From: Stenotrophomonas nematodicola
GTDB taxonomy: Bacteria > Pseudomonadota > Gammaproteobacteria > Xanthomonadales > Xanthomonadaceae
Reading direction: 5' to 3'
Length of the DNA stretch: 64,000 bases
Assembly (NCBI RefSeq): GCF_009467805.1
Contig: NZ_WIAY01000001.1
Span: 1,444,873-1,508,872, forward strand
Made by a program: the position numbers and the translations under genes. This document shows positions 1 to 8,946 of the stretch, in pieces. The notes under the pieces are model-generated. The model worked only from the letters and a program-made list of their open reading frames with translations, searched no databases and had not been told where the DNA came from. How positions within the stretch are numbered: position 1 is the first letter of the stretch; every line of letters starts with the position of its first letter.

Positions 1-684
1 ATCGACGTGCGCGCGCAGAGCGACCTGACCCAGCTTTCGCACTGGCGCGAGGATGCCAAGGCCGCCGGGCTCGACGCCCAGCTGCTGTTCTTCGACGCCA
101 CCGATGAAACCCTGCTCAAGCGCTACGCCGACACCCGGCGCCGCCACCCGCTGAGCCAGCTTGGCCTGTCGCTGCCCGAGGCGATCGCCCGCGAGCGCGA
201 ACTGACCGCCCCGCTGCGCCGCGCCGCCGATGCCGTGATCGACACCACCGACCTCAACGTGCACCAGCTGCGCCGCAAGGTGGTGACAGGGTTCGCGCTC
301 AACCACGGCAGCAAGCTGTCCCTGCTGTTCGAGTCGTTCGCCTACAAGCGCGGCGTGCCGGCCGAGGCCGACTTCGTGTTCGACGTCCGCGTGCTGCCCA
401 ATCCGCACTGGAACACGGAACTGCGCCCGCTGTCGGGCCGCGACCGGGGGGTGCGCGAGTACCTGGACGAGCAGCCGGACGTAAAGCGCTATGCCGCCCA
501 GCTGGTGGATTTCCTCGACACCTGGCTGCCGCGCCTGGGCAACGACACCCGCAGCTACGTGACCGTCGCCTTCGGCTGCACCGGCGGCAAGCACCGTTCG
601 GTGTACCTGGCCGAGCGGATGGCCCGGCATGCGCGGGACCAGGGCTGGCCGGACGTGGCCACGTTCCATCGCGAACTGGATTGA
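1..684 (+). CDS. rapZ: RapZ, RNase adapter / nucleotide-binding protein (5' end outside window)
   Basis: The C-terminal three quarters of RapZ; the reading frame is open to base 1, so the N-terminal Walker A part lies upstream. Visible family marks are [17 protein letters not shown], the VLPNPHW segment, [11 protein letters not shown] and [14 protein letters not shown] near the end. In E. coli RapZ presents the sRNA GlmZ to RNase E and so tunes glucosamine-6-phosphate synthase; its role in this organism is inferred. It is followed by PTS genes, the usual proteobacterial arrangement with hprK/ptsN upstream. A perfect 9-bp inverted repeat follows the stop at 691-711. Confidence 0.95.
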   Translation: MDVRAQSDLTQLSHWREDAKAAGLDAQLLFFDATDETLLKRYADTRRRHPLSQLGLSLPEAIARERELTAPLRRAADAVIDTTDLNVHQLRRKVVTGFALNHGSKLSLLFESFAYKRGVPAEADFVFDVRVLPNPHWNTELRPLSGRDRGVREYLDEQPDVKRYAAQLVDFLDTWLPRLGNDTRSYVTVAFGCTGGKHRSVYLAERMARHARDQGWPDVATFHRELD

Positions 685-690
685 TCCGTC

Positions 691-711
691 GAGCCGGCCG
701 CTGGCCGGCTC
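691..711 (+). repeat. REP-like palindrome after rapZ
   Basis: GAGCCGGCC and GGCCGGCTC are perfect 9-bp arms around a GCT loop, 7 bases after the rapZ stop. The CCGGCC-GCT-GGCCGG core recurs at other gene borders in this window (6798, 14494, 38990, 50802). No T-run follows, so a role as intrinsic terminator is not supported; an mRNA end stabiliser or REP element is more likely. Confidence 0.6.
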
Positions 712-812
712 TCCGGGACACCCGGCGCAGGCGCCACACCGACTCATCATGAATACGGGATACAGCGCCCCTGTTTTGCGGCTATCGCCAATTCACGTTG
801 ACCTGTTAACGT

Positions 813-1211
813 TTGGCAATGACCTGTGGCATTCTCCTCGTAACCCACCCCGGTGTTGGCACTTCCCTGTTGGACGTGGCAACCCGGTTGCTGCGGCACC
901 TGCCGCTGAAGACCGACGCTTTCGAAGTACCGTTCGACGCAGACCTGGACGCCCTGCTCCCGCTCGCCTCGGCCGCCTTGCGCCGGGTGGACAGTGGACA
1001 GGGCGTGCTGATCCTGACCGACCTGTACGGCGCCAGCCCCAGCAATCTGGCCGGGCAGCTGGCTCGTCTGGGCACCCCGGCGCGCCGGGTTTCGGCGCTT
1101 AGCCTGCCGATGTTGTTGCGGGTGATGAATTATCCGGAACAGGGACTGGATCAACTACCTGCCACTGCTGCGGCAGGCACTCGCAATGGAGCGATTGTCG
1201 ACGATGCTTGA
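813..1211 (+). CDS. PTS system EIIA component, mannose/fructose (ManX-like) class
   Basis: A stand-alone EIIA domain of about 130 residues. It opens with CGILLVTHPGVG, where the histidine is the expected phosphorylation site, and contains LILTDLYGASPSNLAGQLA, typical of the EIIA-Man fold. HPr would phosphorylate it. The frame can start at TTG 813 or ATG 819; ATG 819 is preferred because it begins directly at MTCGILLV. No EIIB or EIIC lies nearby, so it probably acts in a regulatory phosphorelay rather than in sugar uptake (inference). Its end overlaps the preferred ptsH start by 8 bases, which suggests translational coupling. Confidence 0.9.
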   Translation: MAMTCGILLVTHPGVGTSLLDVATRLLRHLPLKTDAFEVPFDADLDALLPLASAALRRVDSGQGVLILTDLYGASPSNLAGQLARLGTPARRVSALSLPMLLRVMNYPEQGLDQLPATAAAGTRNGAIVDDA

Positions 1212-1473
1212 ACGAGAACTCACTGTATCCAACCGTCTGGGCCTGCATGCCCGCGCCACTGCCAAGCTGGTGCAGGAGCTGGCGCCCTTCCGCTGCAACG
1301 TGACCATGGCCGCCAAGGGCCGTGAGATCAACGCCAAGAGCATCATGGGCGTCATGCTGCTGGCCGCCGGCCAAGGCACCCCGGTGACCGTGCGCATCGA
1401 CGGCGAGGACGAAGCTGCTGCGATGGATGCGGTGGTGTCGCTGTTCGAACGGCGTTTCGACGAGGACAGCTGA
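1204..1473 (+). CDS. ptsH: HPr phosphocarrier protein
   Basis: HPr of 89 residues. The ATG at 1204 puts the active-site histidine of RLGLHARATAK at position 15 and the regulatory serine of NAKSIMG at position 46, exactly as in characterised HPr proteins; an upstream ATG at 1186 would add six residues and break this register. His15 takes phosphate from Enzyme I. Ser46 is the HprK target, consistent with an hprK gene just upstream of rapZ in related genomes (outside this window). It overlaps the EIIA gene by 8 bases and is followed 2 bases later by ptsI. Confidence 0.95.
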   Translation: MLERELTVSNRLGLHARATAKLVQELAPFRCNVTMAAKGREINAKSIMGVMLLAAGQGTPVTVRIDGEDEAAAMDAVVSLFERRFDEDS

Positions 1474-1475
1474 GC

Positions 1476-3248
1476 ATGCCGGGGCAACCGTCGCGACCGG
1501 CCGCCAGCACCACGTCACGGACCGCGTCCGGGGCGGTGCTGCTGGGCGGCCACGGTGCCTCGCGCGGCAACGCGCTCGGGCGTGCGCGGGTCCGCCTGCC
1601 GCACGTGCTGGAGGTGGCCGAGCAGCGCATTCCCGCCGCCAAGGTGGATGCCGAGCTCAAGCGGCTGCATAGCGCGGTGGACGCCGCCCGCGGCGAAATG
1701 CACGACCTGCGCCAACGGCTGCACGGCGCGCTGAACCAGGAGGCCGGCGAGTTCCTTGACCTGCACGCGCTGCTGCTGGACGACCCGGAGCTGCTGTTCG
1801 GGCTGGATGAACTGATCCGCAGCGGTCCGTACAGCGCCGGCTATGCCCTGCGCGTGCAGCGTGACCGGCTGGCCAAGGTCTTCGACGGCATGGACGATGC
1901 CTACCTGAAGAGCCGCATGGACGATCTGGACCATGTGATCGGCCGCATCCACGCCTTCCTGCAGAAGCGCCCGCCCGACGTCAAAGGCATGGCCGGGGAG
2001 ATTCTGGTCTGCGACAACATCGCCCCGTCCGAGCTCGCACAATTGCAGGCGCACGGCGTGGTCGGCATCGTCACCGCCGGCGGCAGCGCGCTGTCGCACA
2101 GCGCGATCCTGGCGCGCAGCCTGCACCTGCCGCTGATCGTCAACGTGCCCAACGTGCTGCAGAAGGTGGCCGACGGCGACGTGCTGATCATGGACGGCAG
2201 CGACGGCACCGTCACCATCAACCCGCACGCACCGGACCTGCGCGACTACCGCGGGCGACTGCGCGAACATGCGCGCGAGCAGCGCGAACTGGGCCGGCTG
2301 CGCACCAAGCCCAGCCGCACCCGCGACAACGTCGACATCGTCCTGCTCGCCAATGCCGAATCCAGCGAGGATGTCACCCAGGCGCACGCCCTCGGCGCGC
2401 AGGGCCTGGGCCTGTACCGCACCGAATTCCTGTTCCTGCAGCGCAACGAGCTGCCGGACGAGCAGGAGCAGTTCGAAACCTACCGCGACGCCGCGCTTGG
2501 CATGAGCGGCCGGCCCGTCACCATCCGCACCCTGGACCTGGGCGCGGACAAGGCCGACCGCACCGGGCTGACCCTGAGCAACGAAGAGAATCCGGCATTG
2601 GGCCTGCGCGGAGTGCGCCTGTCGCTGGCCCGGCCCAAAGTGGCCGATACCCAGCTGCGCGCGATCCTGCGCGCCTCGGCCTACGGCAAGCTGCGCATCC
2701 TGATCCCGATGGTGAGCACCCGCGAGGAAGTGCTGGCGGTGCGCCGGCGCTTGAACAAGCAGGCCGACCTGCTGCGCGCCGAGGGCCACGAGGTGGCCGA
2801 ACACATCCCGTTCGGCGCCATGATCGAGGTGCCTGCCGCCGCCATCGCGCTGGAGAGTTTCATAGACCTGGTCGACTTCCTGTCGATCGGCACCAACGAC
2901 CTGGTGCAGTACCTGCTCGCCGCCGACCGCAACAACGAAGCCGTGGGCGAGCTGTACTCGCCGCTGCATCCGGCGGTGGTACGCCTGCTCGCGCACATTC
3001 TGCGCACCGGCCAGGCCTACGACATCCCGGTGGCGGTCTGCGGCGAGATCGCCGGCGATCCGCGCATGACCCCCCTGCTGCTGGCGCTGGGGCTCACCGA
3101 GTTCAGCCTGCACCCGGGCACCCTGCTGGAAGTACGCCGCGCCATCCGCGACAGCGATCTGTCGATGCTGCAGGCAATGGCGCCCAAGCTGCTGCAGGCG
3201 CGGGACCGCCGTGGCATCGAACGCTGGATCGAGAAGGCAGGCGGATGA
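1476..3248 (+). CDS. ptsI: Phosphoenolpyruvate-protein phosphotransferase (PTS Enzyme I)
   Basis: A full-length Enzyme I of 590 residues. It contains the HPr-binding N-terminal region, the phosphohistidine motif GGSALSHSAILAR with His near residue 208, the PEP-binding arginine segment GLYRTEFLFL, and the C-terminal barrel with IGTNDLVQYLLAADR and the AVCGEIAGDP cysteine. It transfers phosphate from PEP to HPr in the cytoplasm. The first 20 or so residues are low-complexity and precede the conserved start at GAVLLGGHGASRG, so a later start is possible. It is the last PTS gene; mgtE follows after 165 bases. Confidence 0.96.
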   Translation: MPGQPSRPAASTTSRTASGAVLLGGHGASRGNALGRARVRLPHVLEVAEQRIPAAKVDAELKRLHSAVDAARGEMHDLRQRLHGALNQEAGEFLDLHALLLDDPELLFGLDELIRSGPYSAGYALRVQRDRLAKVFDGMDDAYLKSRMDDLDHVIGRIHAFLQKRPPDVKGMAGEILVCDNIAPSELAQLQAHGVVGIVTAGGSALSHSAILARSLHLPLIVNVPNVLQKVADGDVLIMDGSDGTVTINPHAPDLRDYRGRLREHAREQRELGRLRTKPSRTRDNVDIVLLANAESSEDVTQAHALGAQGLGLYRTEFLFLQRNELPDEQEQFETYRDAALGMSGRPVTIRTLDLGADKADRTGLTLSNEENPALGLRGVRLSLARPKVADTQLRAILRASAYGKLRILIPMVSTREEVLAVRRRLNKQADLLRAEGHEVAEHIPFGAMIEVPAAAIALESFIDLVDFLSIGTNDLVQYLLAADRNNEAVGELYSPLHPAVVRLLAHILRTGQAYDIPVAVCGEIAGDPRMTPLLLALGLTEFSLHPGTLLEVRRAIRDSDLSMLQAMAPKLLQARDRRGIERWIEKAGG

Positions 3249-3413
3249 ATCTGCGTGGTTGCCGGCCAGCAGCCGGCGCCATCGCGCCGCGTGCGGCCCA
3301 CCCCGCGCACCTACCCGATTGACACACAAGCGCGCGATAATGACGCGCTGACCACCGCCGATGCCGCATCCTCTCCGGGATAGCGGCCTTTTCTTTTTCC
3401 GCAGGAGCTGCGC

Positions 3414-4775
3414 ATGGCCGAAGCCGTACGCCACGACAAGACGGCACGCCAGCTGCGGCTGTTGTCCGATGCACTGGACAGCGGGCGCCTGGGTCCGGTG
3501 CGCCGGCTGGTCAACACGCTGGCACCGGCCGAGATCGGCAACCTGCTCGAATCGCTGCCGCCGGGCAAGCGCGAGGTGGTGTGGGGACTGGTCGACCCGG
3601 AAGACGACGGTGAGGTGCTGGTCCACGTCGGTGAGGAAGTGCGCGAGAGCCTGCTCGCGGACATGGACCCCGACGAAATCATCGCTGCGGTCGAAGATCT
3701 CGACATCGACGATCTGGCCGACCTGGTCGAAGACCTGCCGGACACGGTCATCGATGAAGTGCTCAAGTCGATGGACCGCGAGAACCGCGAGCGGCTCGAG
3801 CAGGTGCTGTCGTATCCCGAGGACAGTGCCGGCCGCCTGATGAACCCGGACGTGGTGACCGTGCGCGCCGACGTCAACGTCGACGTGGTGCTGCGCTACC
3901 TGCGCCTGCGCGGCGAGCTCCCGGACCATACCGATCACCTGTTCGTGGTCAGCCGCCGTCACCAGTACCTGGGCCGGCTGTCGCTGGCATCGCTGGTCAC
4001 CCATGAGGACAACACCCCGATCAACCGGCTGATCGACGACGAGCAGCCGGCCATCGACGTCGGCGAGAGTGCCGAGGAAGTGGCCCGCCAGTTCTCCGAC
4101 CATGACTGGGTGTCGGCGCCCGTGGTGGATGACAACAACATCCTGCTCGGCCGCATCACCATCGATGACGTGGTCGACATCATCCGGTCGCAGGCCGAGC
4201 ACCAGGCGCTGGGCGCCGCCGGTCTGGACGAAGAGGAAGACCTGTTCTCGCCGATCAGGCGCGCCGTGCGCGGCCGCGTGGTCTGGCTGGGCATCAACCT
4301 GTGCACCGCCTTCCTCGCCGCCAGCGTGATCGGTCAGTTCGAGATGACCCTGCAGAAAGTGGTGGCCCTGGCGGTGCTGATGCCGATCGTGGCCGGCGTC
4401 GGCGGCAATGCCGCCGTGCAGGTGCTGACCCTGATGGTGCGCGGCATCGCGCTGGGCCAGGTGGGCCAGAGCAATGCGCGCATCCTGCTGTGGAAGGAAT
4501 CGCGGGTGGCGCTGATCAACGGCACCCTGATCGGCACCGTGGTCGGCATCATCGCCTTCCTGTGGTTCCACAGTTTCCTGCTCTCGCTGGTCATCACGCT
4601 CGCGCTGATCATCAATTTCTGCGCCGCCGCGCTGGCCGGCGTGCTGCTGCCGCTGCTGCTCAAGCGCATGAACGTCGATCCGGCCGTGGCCGGCACCGTG
4701 GTGGTCACCGCAGTGACCGACGTCATGGGCTTCTTCAGTTTCCTCGGCCTGGCCACCCTGATCCTGCTGCACTGA
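3414..4775 (+). CDS. mgtE: Magnesium transporter MgtE
   Basis: MgtE of 453 residues, the normal length. The order is: an acidic helical N domain (residues 1-135) rich in the EDLD...LVEDLPD pattern, a CBS pair (about 140-260) with SAPVVDDNNILLGRITIDD, then five membrane segments from about 285 with the family signature PIVAGVGGNAAVQVLTLMVRG. The cytoplasmic N and CBS domains sense Mg2+ and gate the dimeric pore in characterised members. It follows the PTS genes and is followed after 13 bases by a small zinc-ribbon gene. No convincing Mg2+ riboswitch was seen in the 165-base leader. Confidence 0.95.
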   Translation: MAEAVRHDKTARQLRLLSDALDSGRLGPVRRLVNTLAPAEIGNLLESLPPGKREVVWGLVDPEDDGEVLVHVGEEVRESLLADMDPDEIIAAVEDLDIDDLADLVEDLPDTVIDEVLKSMDRENRERLEQVLSYPEDSAGRLMNPDVVTVRADVNVDVVLRYLRLRGELPDHTDHLFVVSRRHQYLGRLSLASLVTHEDNTPINRLIDDEQPAIDVGESAEEVARQFSDHDWVSAPVVDDNNILLGRITIDDVVDIIRSQAEHQALGAAGLDEEEDLFSPIRRAVRGRVVWLGINLCTAFLAASVIGQFEMTLQKVVALAVLMPIVAGVGGNAAVQVLTLMVRGIALGQVGQSNARILLWKESRVALINGTLIGTVVGIIAFLWFHSFLLSLVITLALIINFCAAALAGVLLPLLLKRMNVDPAVAGTVVVTAVTDVMGFFSFLGLATLILLH

Positions 4776-4788
4776 CCCGGACACCCCT

Positions 4789-5055
4789 ATGGCGCTCACT
4801 CTCGACAACTACTTCCAGCCCGGCTGGCGCGAGCAGACCCATGCCTGCCCCGCCTGTGAATGGCAGGGCAGCGCGCGCCAGATGACACTGGAACTGCACG
4901 AGGACGAGGCCGAGTTCGACTGCCCCCAGTGCGAGAACCCCGTGCTGCTGGTGGTCCACCCCAGCCTTGCGCAGGTGCAGGCGGCTGCCGCCGACGGCCA
5001 CCCCGAAGCGATCGAACAGCTGGAGATCCTGGCGGCCGCGCCGCGCCCGGACTGA
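4789..5055 (+). CDS. Small zinc-ribbon protein, function unknown
   Basis: An 88-residue acidic protein with two CxxC knuckles, CPAC at residues 20-23 and CPQC at 45-48, spaced as in a single zinc ribbon. The C-terminal half is a short helix-forming, alanine- and glutamate-rich tail. It starts 13 bases after mgtE and may be co-transcribed. No enzyme motif is visible, and it would be annotated as hypothetical. The even coding quality and cysteine spacing argue that it is real. Confidence 0.8.
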   Translation: MALTLDNYFQPGWREQTHACPACEWQGSARQMTLELHEDEAEFDCPQCENPVLLVVHPSLAQVQAAAADGHPEAIEQLEILAAAPRPD

Positions 5056-5122
5056 TGCACTGCACGATGCCCCGGCACGCGGCGGCGCCTAGACTGAAAA
5101 CGATTTCAATCAGGGCACGACA

Positions 5123-5926
5123 ATGGCACGACGCTGGGGTGGATGGCTGCTGTGGGCGGTGGCGATGATGACGGTGGCCGGCTGCGCGACCGCGCCGGAT
5201 GACACGGCCGGCCAGTTCGTCGGCCGCGCGGTCAAGGTCGATGGCCGCACGTCGTACTACCAGGTCTTCGTGCCACGCAACGCGGCGGCCGCCCACGGTA
5301 CGTTGCCGGTGGTGCTGTTCCTGCATGGTTCCGGCGAACGCGGGCGCGACGGCCGCCGCCAGACCCAGGCTGGGCTTGGCCCGTACCTGCGCCAGAATGC
5401 GGACAGCTTCCCCGGCCTGGTGGTGTTGCCGCAGGCGCCGGATGACCGGGAATGGTCCGGGGACACCAACCGCATCGCCCTGGCGGCGCTGGATGCGACC
5501 ATCGCCGAGTTCGGGGCCGATCCCCGCCGGCAATACCTGACCGGCATGTCGATGGGGGGCTACGGCAGTTGGAACATCGCTCTGGACGTCCCCACCCGCT
5601 TCGCCGCGATCGTCCCGGTGTGCGGCGCGGTAGCGGCCCCGCGCGCGGTACGCCCCACCCTGCGCGTAGAGGACGTCGCCCACGAAAGCGACCCGTATGC
5701 CGCCATCGCCCAGCGCCTGAAGCAGACCCCGATCTGGATCTTCCACGGCGCGCTGGACGACGTGGTGCTGCCCGACGACGACCGCCGGCTGTACGCCGCG
5801 TTCCAGCAGGCCGGTGCCCGCGACGTGCGCTATACCGAGTACCCGCAGGGCAACCACAACGCCTGGGATGCGACCTATGCCGATCCGGCGATGTGGTCGT
5901 GGCTCTGGGCGCAGACGCAGCACTGA
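5123..5926 (+). CDS. Lipoprotein alpha/beta hydrolase (esterase/phospholipase family)
   Basis: A 267-residue exported esterase. The N terminus is a signal peptide ending in a lipobox (VAGC, Cys21), so a membrane-anchored periplasmic or surface lipoprotein is expected. The hydrolase core shows LFLHGSGERGRDG (oxyanion region), the nucleophile elbow GMSMGGYG with Ser143, an acid in HGALDDVV (Asp212 or 213) and His245 in GNHNAW. This is the pattern of the PHB-depolymerase/feruloyl-esterase-like group; the natural substrate cannot be read from sequence. It is followed 57 bases later by a TPR protein gene on the same strand. Confidence 0.88.
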   Translation: MARRWGGWLLWAVAMMTVAGCATAPDDTAGQFVGRAVKVDGRTSYYQVFVPRNAAAAHGTLPVVLFLHGSGERGRDGRRQTQAGLGPYLRQNADSFPGLVVLPQAPDDREWSGDTNRIALAALDATIAEFGADPRRQYLTGMSMGGYGSWNIALDVPTRFAAIVPVCGAVAAPRAVRPTLRVEDVAHESDPYAAIAQRLKQTPIWIFHGALDDVVLPDDDRRLYAAFQQAGARDVRYTEYPQGNHNAWDATYADPAMWSWLWAQTQH

Positions 5927-5983
5927 CATCCGGCCCGAAGACGCGGTATCGTCGCCTCCACACTGGTTGCATGGAAGCTGACG

Positions 5984-6742
5984 ATGCGTGTGCGCCCGCA
6001 GGTACTGTTGATTGCCCTTGCCGTTCCGCCCCTGGGGCTGGCCCAGGAACCGCCGTCCTCCAGCTACAGCGTCACCACCGCGCTGCCCGCCGCGCAGGGC
6101 GAACCCGCGCTGGGCACGCAGTACCGCACTGCCGTGCAGGACGCCGTGGACCTCAGTCTGGCCGGCAACCCCGCCGCCGCCGCACCGGTGCTCACCGACG
6201 CCGTGCGCTACTGCGATGCGCAGCAGGCGGTACCCGGGCGCCGTGCACTGAGTTTCCAGACCCACCGCCAGTACACGATGTACATGGAAGGCCCGGGGCG
6301 TGGCACGCCGACCGAATGGCTGGACCTGGCCTGTGCCAAGGCCTACAACCACCTGGGCTACATCGCTCTGGAGCACGGCGACGTGGACGCCGCGCTGCGG
6401 TGGCTGGACAAGGCCATCGCGGTGGCGCCCTACGATGCCGAAGCGCTGTGCGAACGCGGCGCGGCCCTGGTCCGGCGCAAGGATTGGCAGGGCGCGATGG
6501 ACGCCTACACCCGCGCCCTCGAGCTGGCCCGCAGCCAACCCGAGAACCGCCGCATGGAAGCCCTCGCCCTGCGTGGCGTCGGCTTCGCCCACATCGAACT
6601 GGGCGATCTCCCAAGCGCGCGCGCCGCCTACCTCGCCTCGCAGAAAATCGACCCCGACAGCAAGACCGCCAGGAACGAACTGATCTACATCGACCAGCTG
6701 GAGCAGGCCGCCGGCCGGCGCCCATCCACTCCACCCAACTGA
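5984..6742 (+). CDS. Exported tetratricopeptide-repeat protein
   Basis: A 252-residue protein with a signal peptide (first 20 residues, cleavage near LGLAQ) and at least three TPR-like helical pairs between residues 115 and 235 (AYNHLGYIALEHGDVDAAL, DAEALCERGAALVRRKDW and GVGFAHIELGDLPSAR segments). TPRs mediate protein contacts, and no catalytic motif is seen. The region between the signal and the repeats (25-110) is unfamiliar. It lies just downstream of the lipoprotein esterase in the same direction, so the two could form a small envelope operon. Confidence 0.82.
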   Translation: MRVRPQVLLIALAVPPLGLAQEPPSSSYSVTTALPAAQGEPALGTQYRTAVQDAVDLSLAGNPAAAAPVLTDAVRYCDAQQAVPGRRALSFQTHRQYTMYMEGPGRGTPTEWLDLACAKAYNHLGYIALEHGDVDAALRWLDKAIAVAPYDAEALCERGAALVRRKDWQGAMDAYTRALELARSQPENRRMEALALRGVGFAHIELGDLPSARAAYLASQKIDPDSKTARNELIYIDQLEQAAGRRPSTPPN

Positions 6743-6797
6743 ACCCACCTCAGGCCGCCCGCCATCCGGACCACGGGGCCCGCGACGTCCGGGCATG

Positions 6798-6814
6798 GCC
6801 GGCCGCTGGCCGGC
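6798..6814. repeat. REP-like palindrome between TPR gene and pyrB
   Basis: GCCGGCC-GCT-GGCCGGC, perfect 7-bp arms, lies in the gap between two convergent genes. It has the same core as the copies at 691, 14494 and 50802, but without a GTAG flank. Confidence 0.5.
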
Positions 6815-6858
6815 GCTTCACGCGGGCCACAGGCACCGGAAGTGCCGGCGAGCGGTCC

Positions 6859-7809
6859 TTACCCCAGCAGCGTTTCCAGCACCGCCATGCGCACGGCGAC
6901 GCCGTTGGCGACCTGGCGCAGCACCCACGACTGCGGGCCGTCGGCCACTTCGTCGGTGACTTCCACGCCGCGGTTGATCGGGCCGGGGTGCAGCACGGCG
7001 GCCTCCTGGCCGGCACGCTTCAGGCGCGCGGCATCCAGGCCGTACTGCGCGTGATACTGCTCGAGCGACGGCACCAGGCCTTCTTCCATGCGCTCGCGCT
7101 GCAGGCGCAGCATCATCAGCGCATCGGCGCCTTCCAGCATGGCGTCGAAATCCTGGCCGACGATGCAGCCTTTCAGGGTGTCGTCGTCCGGCAGCAGCGA
7201 CTGCGGGCCGCACACGCGGATCTCGCCCACGCCCAGCGTGCGCAGCGCATGCAGATCGGTACGGGCCACGCGCGAGTGCTTCACGTCGCCGACGATGATC
7301 ACCTTCATTTTCGAGAAATCGCTGCCCTTGGCCTGGCGCAGGGTCAACATGTCGAGCAGGCCCTGGGTCGGGTGCGCGCTGCGGCCGTCACCGGCATTGA
7401 CCAGGGCCGTGCCCTCGCCTGCGGCCGCGGCCAGCGCAGCCACGGCGCCGTCATCGGGATGGCGTACGACAAAGCCGCGCACGCCCATCGCTTCCAGGTT
7501 CTTCAGCGTATCGCATGCGGTTTCGCCCTTGCGCGTGGACGAGGTTGACGCGTCGAAGTTCAGCACATCCGCGCCCAGCCGCTGTGCAGCCAGCTGGAAC
7601 GAACTGCGCGTGCGCGTGGACGGTTCGAAGAACAGGGTGCACACCGCCGAGCCCCCCAGCACGTGACGCTTGTTGCCGACCCGGCCGACCGCGGCGTCGC
7701 GGATCTGGCCGGCCCGGTCGAGCAGCTGCAGCAGGGTCTGGCGGGGAAGCCCTTCCAGGGTCAGCAGGTGGCGCAGGCGTCCATCGGAATCGAGTTGCGA
7801 GGCGGTCAT
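6859..7809 (-). CDS. pyrB: Aspartate carbamoyltransferase catalytic subunit
   Basis: A 316-residue PyrB that condenses carbamoyl phosphate with aspartate, the committed step of pyrimidine synthesis. Diagnostic motifs are FFEPSTRTRSSFQLAAQRLG (carbamoyl-phosphate site), STRKGETACDTLKNLEAMG, the HPTQGLLDMLT loop and HPGPINRGVEV near the end. It is the third gene of a minus-strand set algH-ruvX-pyrB and follows the ruvX stop after 16 bases. No pyrI regulatory gene is adjacent, so the oligomeric type cannot be decided here. Confidence 0.97.
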   Translation of the reverse strand: MTASQLDSDGRLRHLLTLEGLPRQTLLQLLDRAGQIRDAAVGRVGNKRHVLGGSAVCTLFFEPSTRTRSSFQLAAQRLGADVLNFDASTSSTRKGETACDTLKNLEAMGVRGFVVRHPDDGAVAALAAAAGEGTALVNAGDGRSAHPTQGLLDMLTLRQAKGSDFSKMKVIIVGDVKHSRVARTDLHALRTLGVGEIRVCGPQSLLPDDDTLKGCIVGQDFDAMLEGADALMMLRLQRERMEEGLVPSLEQYHAQYGLDAARLKRAGQEAAVLHPGPINRGVEVTDEVADGPQSWVLRQVANGVAVRMAVLETLLG

Positions 7810-7825
7810 GGGCTAGGTCTGGGGG

Positions 7826-8308
7826 TCAGGAAACGGGGGTGGCGTCGTCGGGCGAAGACAGCCAGCGTTCGATGATCACCGCTGCGGCCACCGCATCCAG
7901 GGTGGCGGCATCACGGCGACGCTTGCGGCCTTCGGCGCGCTCGACCGCAAACCGGCGTGCCGCCTCGACCGAGCTGGAGCGCTCGTCGATCAGCACCACC
8001 GGCAGTTTGAAACGTTCGCGCAGCTGCCGCGCGAAACCCTGCGCGCGCTTGCGGTTGGGCTGGTCCTGGCCGTCCAGGGTCAGCGGATCGCCAACCACCA
8101 GCCCGTCCGGGCGCCATTCCTTGAGCAGGCGTTCGACCGCTGCCCAGTCCGGCCCATTGCCATGCACATCCACAACCGCGATGGCCCGGGCATGCGTGCC
8201 GAACGAACTGCCGATGGCCACACCGATCCGGCGCGAGCCCACGTCGAAACCGAGCACGGTGCCGTCTCGGCGGATGGTGCCGGGCGCGGTGGCGGTCGGC
8301 TCAGACAT
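7826..8308 (-). CDS. ruvX: Putative pre-16S rRNA nuclease / Holliday junction resolvase-like RuvX (YqgF)
   Basis: A 160-residue YqgF family protein with an RNase H-like fold. It starts near [14 protein letters not shown], where the Asp is catalytic, then [11 protein letters not shown], the [13 protein letters not shown] helix and the terminal aspartate in [12 protein letters not shown]. The start at 8308 is chosen because it begins just before the conserved core and because its ATG overlaps the algH stop by 8 bases. The longer frame upstream is simply algH read in another frame. It processes the 5' end of 16S rRNA in E. coli. Confidence 0.93.
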   Translation of the reverse strand: MSEPTATAPGTIRRDGTVLGFDVGSRRIGVAIGSSFGTHARAIAVVDVHGNGPDWAAVERLLKEWRPDGLVVGDPLTLDGQDQPNRKRAQGFARQLRERFKLPVVLIDERSSSVEAARRFAVERAEGRKRRRDAATLDAVAAAVIIERWLSSPDDATPVS

Positions 8309-8867
8309 GGCCGCTGTAGTCGGTGAGGCGGAACAGATCCACGCCGATGCGCGAGGCCGCGCCCTGCCAGCGCTGCTCCAGCGGCGTGGTGAACAGCAGC
8401 TCCTCGTCGGCCGGCACGGTGAGCCAGCTGTTGTCGGCCAGTTCGCTTTCAAGCTGGCCTTCGCTCCATCCCGCGCAGCCCAGCGTGACCAGCGCGTTGC
8501 GCGGGCCTTCGCCGCGGGCCATCGCTTCGAGGATGTCGCGCGAGGTGGTCAGGTACACACCCTGGCCCACGTTGAGGCTGGAATCCCACGGTCGCGCATC
8601 GTCATGGATCACAAAGCCGCGTTCGGGATGCACCGGTCCGCCGTTGAGCACGATCTGCCCACGCAGCGCGCCGTCATCGGTCGGGATCTCCATCTGCGCC
8701 AGCACGTCGCCGAGGGTGTACTCGGAAGGCTGGTTGACCAGTACTCCCATCGCACCGTTGTCGTCGTGCTGGCAGATCAGCGCAACGCCGCGCGCGAACG
8801 GGGGATCGCTCAGCGACGGCAGCGCGACCAGGAAATGATGGGCGAGAGAGGTGGAAAGCTCGGACAT
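8301..8867 (-). CDS. YqgE/AlgH family protein
   Basis: A 188-residue member of the UPF0301 (YqgE/AlgH) family: [23 protein letters not shown] at the start, [13 protein letters not shown] in the middle and [15 protein letters not shown] towards the end. Although named after a Pseudomonas alginate regulator, its molecular function is not firmly known. Genomic coupling to ruvX, which it overlaps by 8 bases here, is widespread in proteobacteria. It heads the algH-ruvX-pyrB set and is divergent from the DUF4153 gene, with a 79-base gap that must hold promoters for both. Confidence 0.93.
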   Translation of the reverse strand: MSELSTSLAHHFLVALPSLSDPPFARGVALICQHDDNGAMGVLVNQPSEYTLGDVLAQMEIPTDDGALRGQIVLNGGPVHPERGFVIHDDARPWDSSLNVGQGVYLTTSRDILEAMARGEGPRNALVTLGCAGWSEGQLESELADNSWLTVPADEELLFTTPLEQRWQGAASRIGVDLFRLTDYSGHV

Positions 8868-8946
8868 GGGGCCATTCTACCCGCTGGCCTGCGCACCGGC
8901 GTGAGCCCTCCGCTACGATGCACGCACTCACGCAAGGAGAGCCTCC

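Noticed and set aside
691-711. Intrinsic terminator of rapZ
   Set aside because: The stem is perfect but is followed by CTCCGGGA rather than T residues; it fits the REP core better.
3319-3341. A promoter for mgtE (TTGACA ... GATAAT)
   Set aside because: The hexamers are only 11 bases apart, too close for a sigma-70 promoter.
1515-4808. A 1097-codon open frame on the minus strand, and similar long antisense frames at 5452-7548, 8674-10653, 38632-41751, 47790-49727, 51102-53309 and 54699-57734
   Set aside because: They lie opposite clear genes, have the His/Gln/Arg/Gly-rich composition of reversed high-GC coding sequence, and show no motif.
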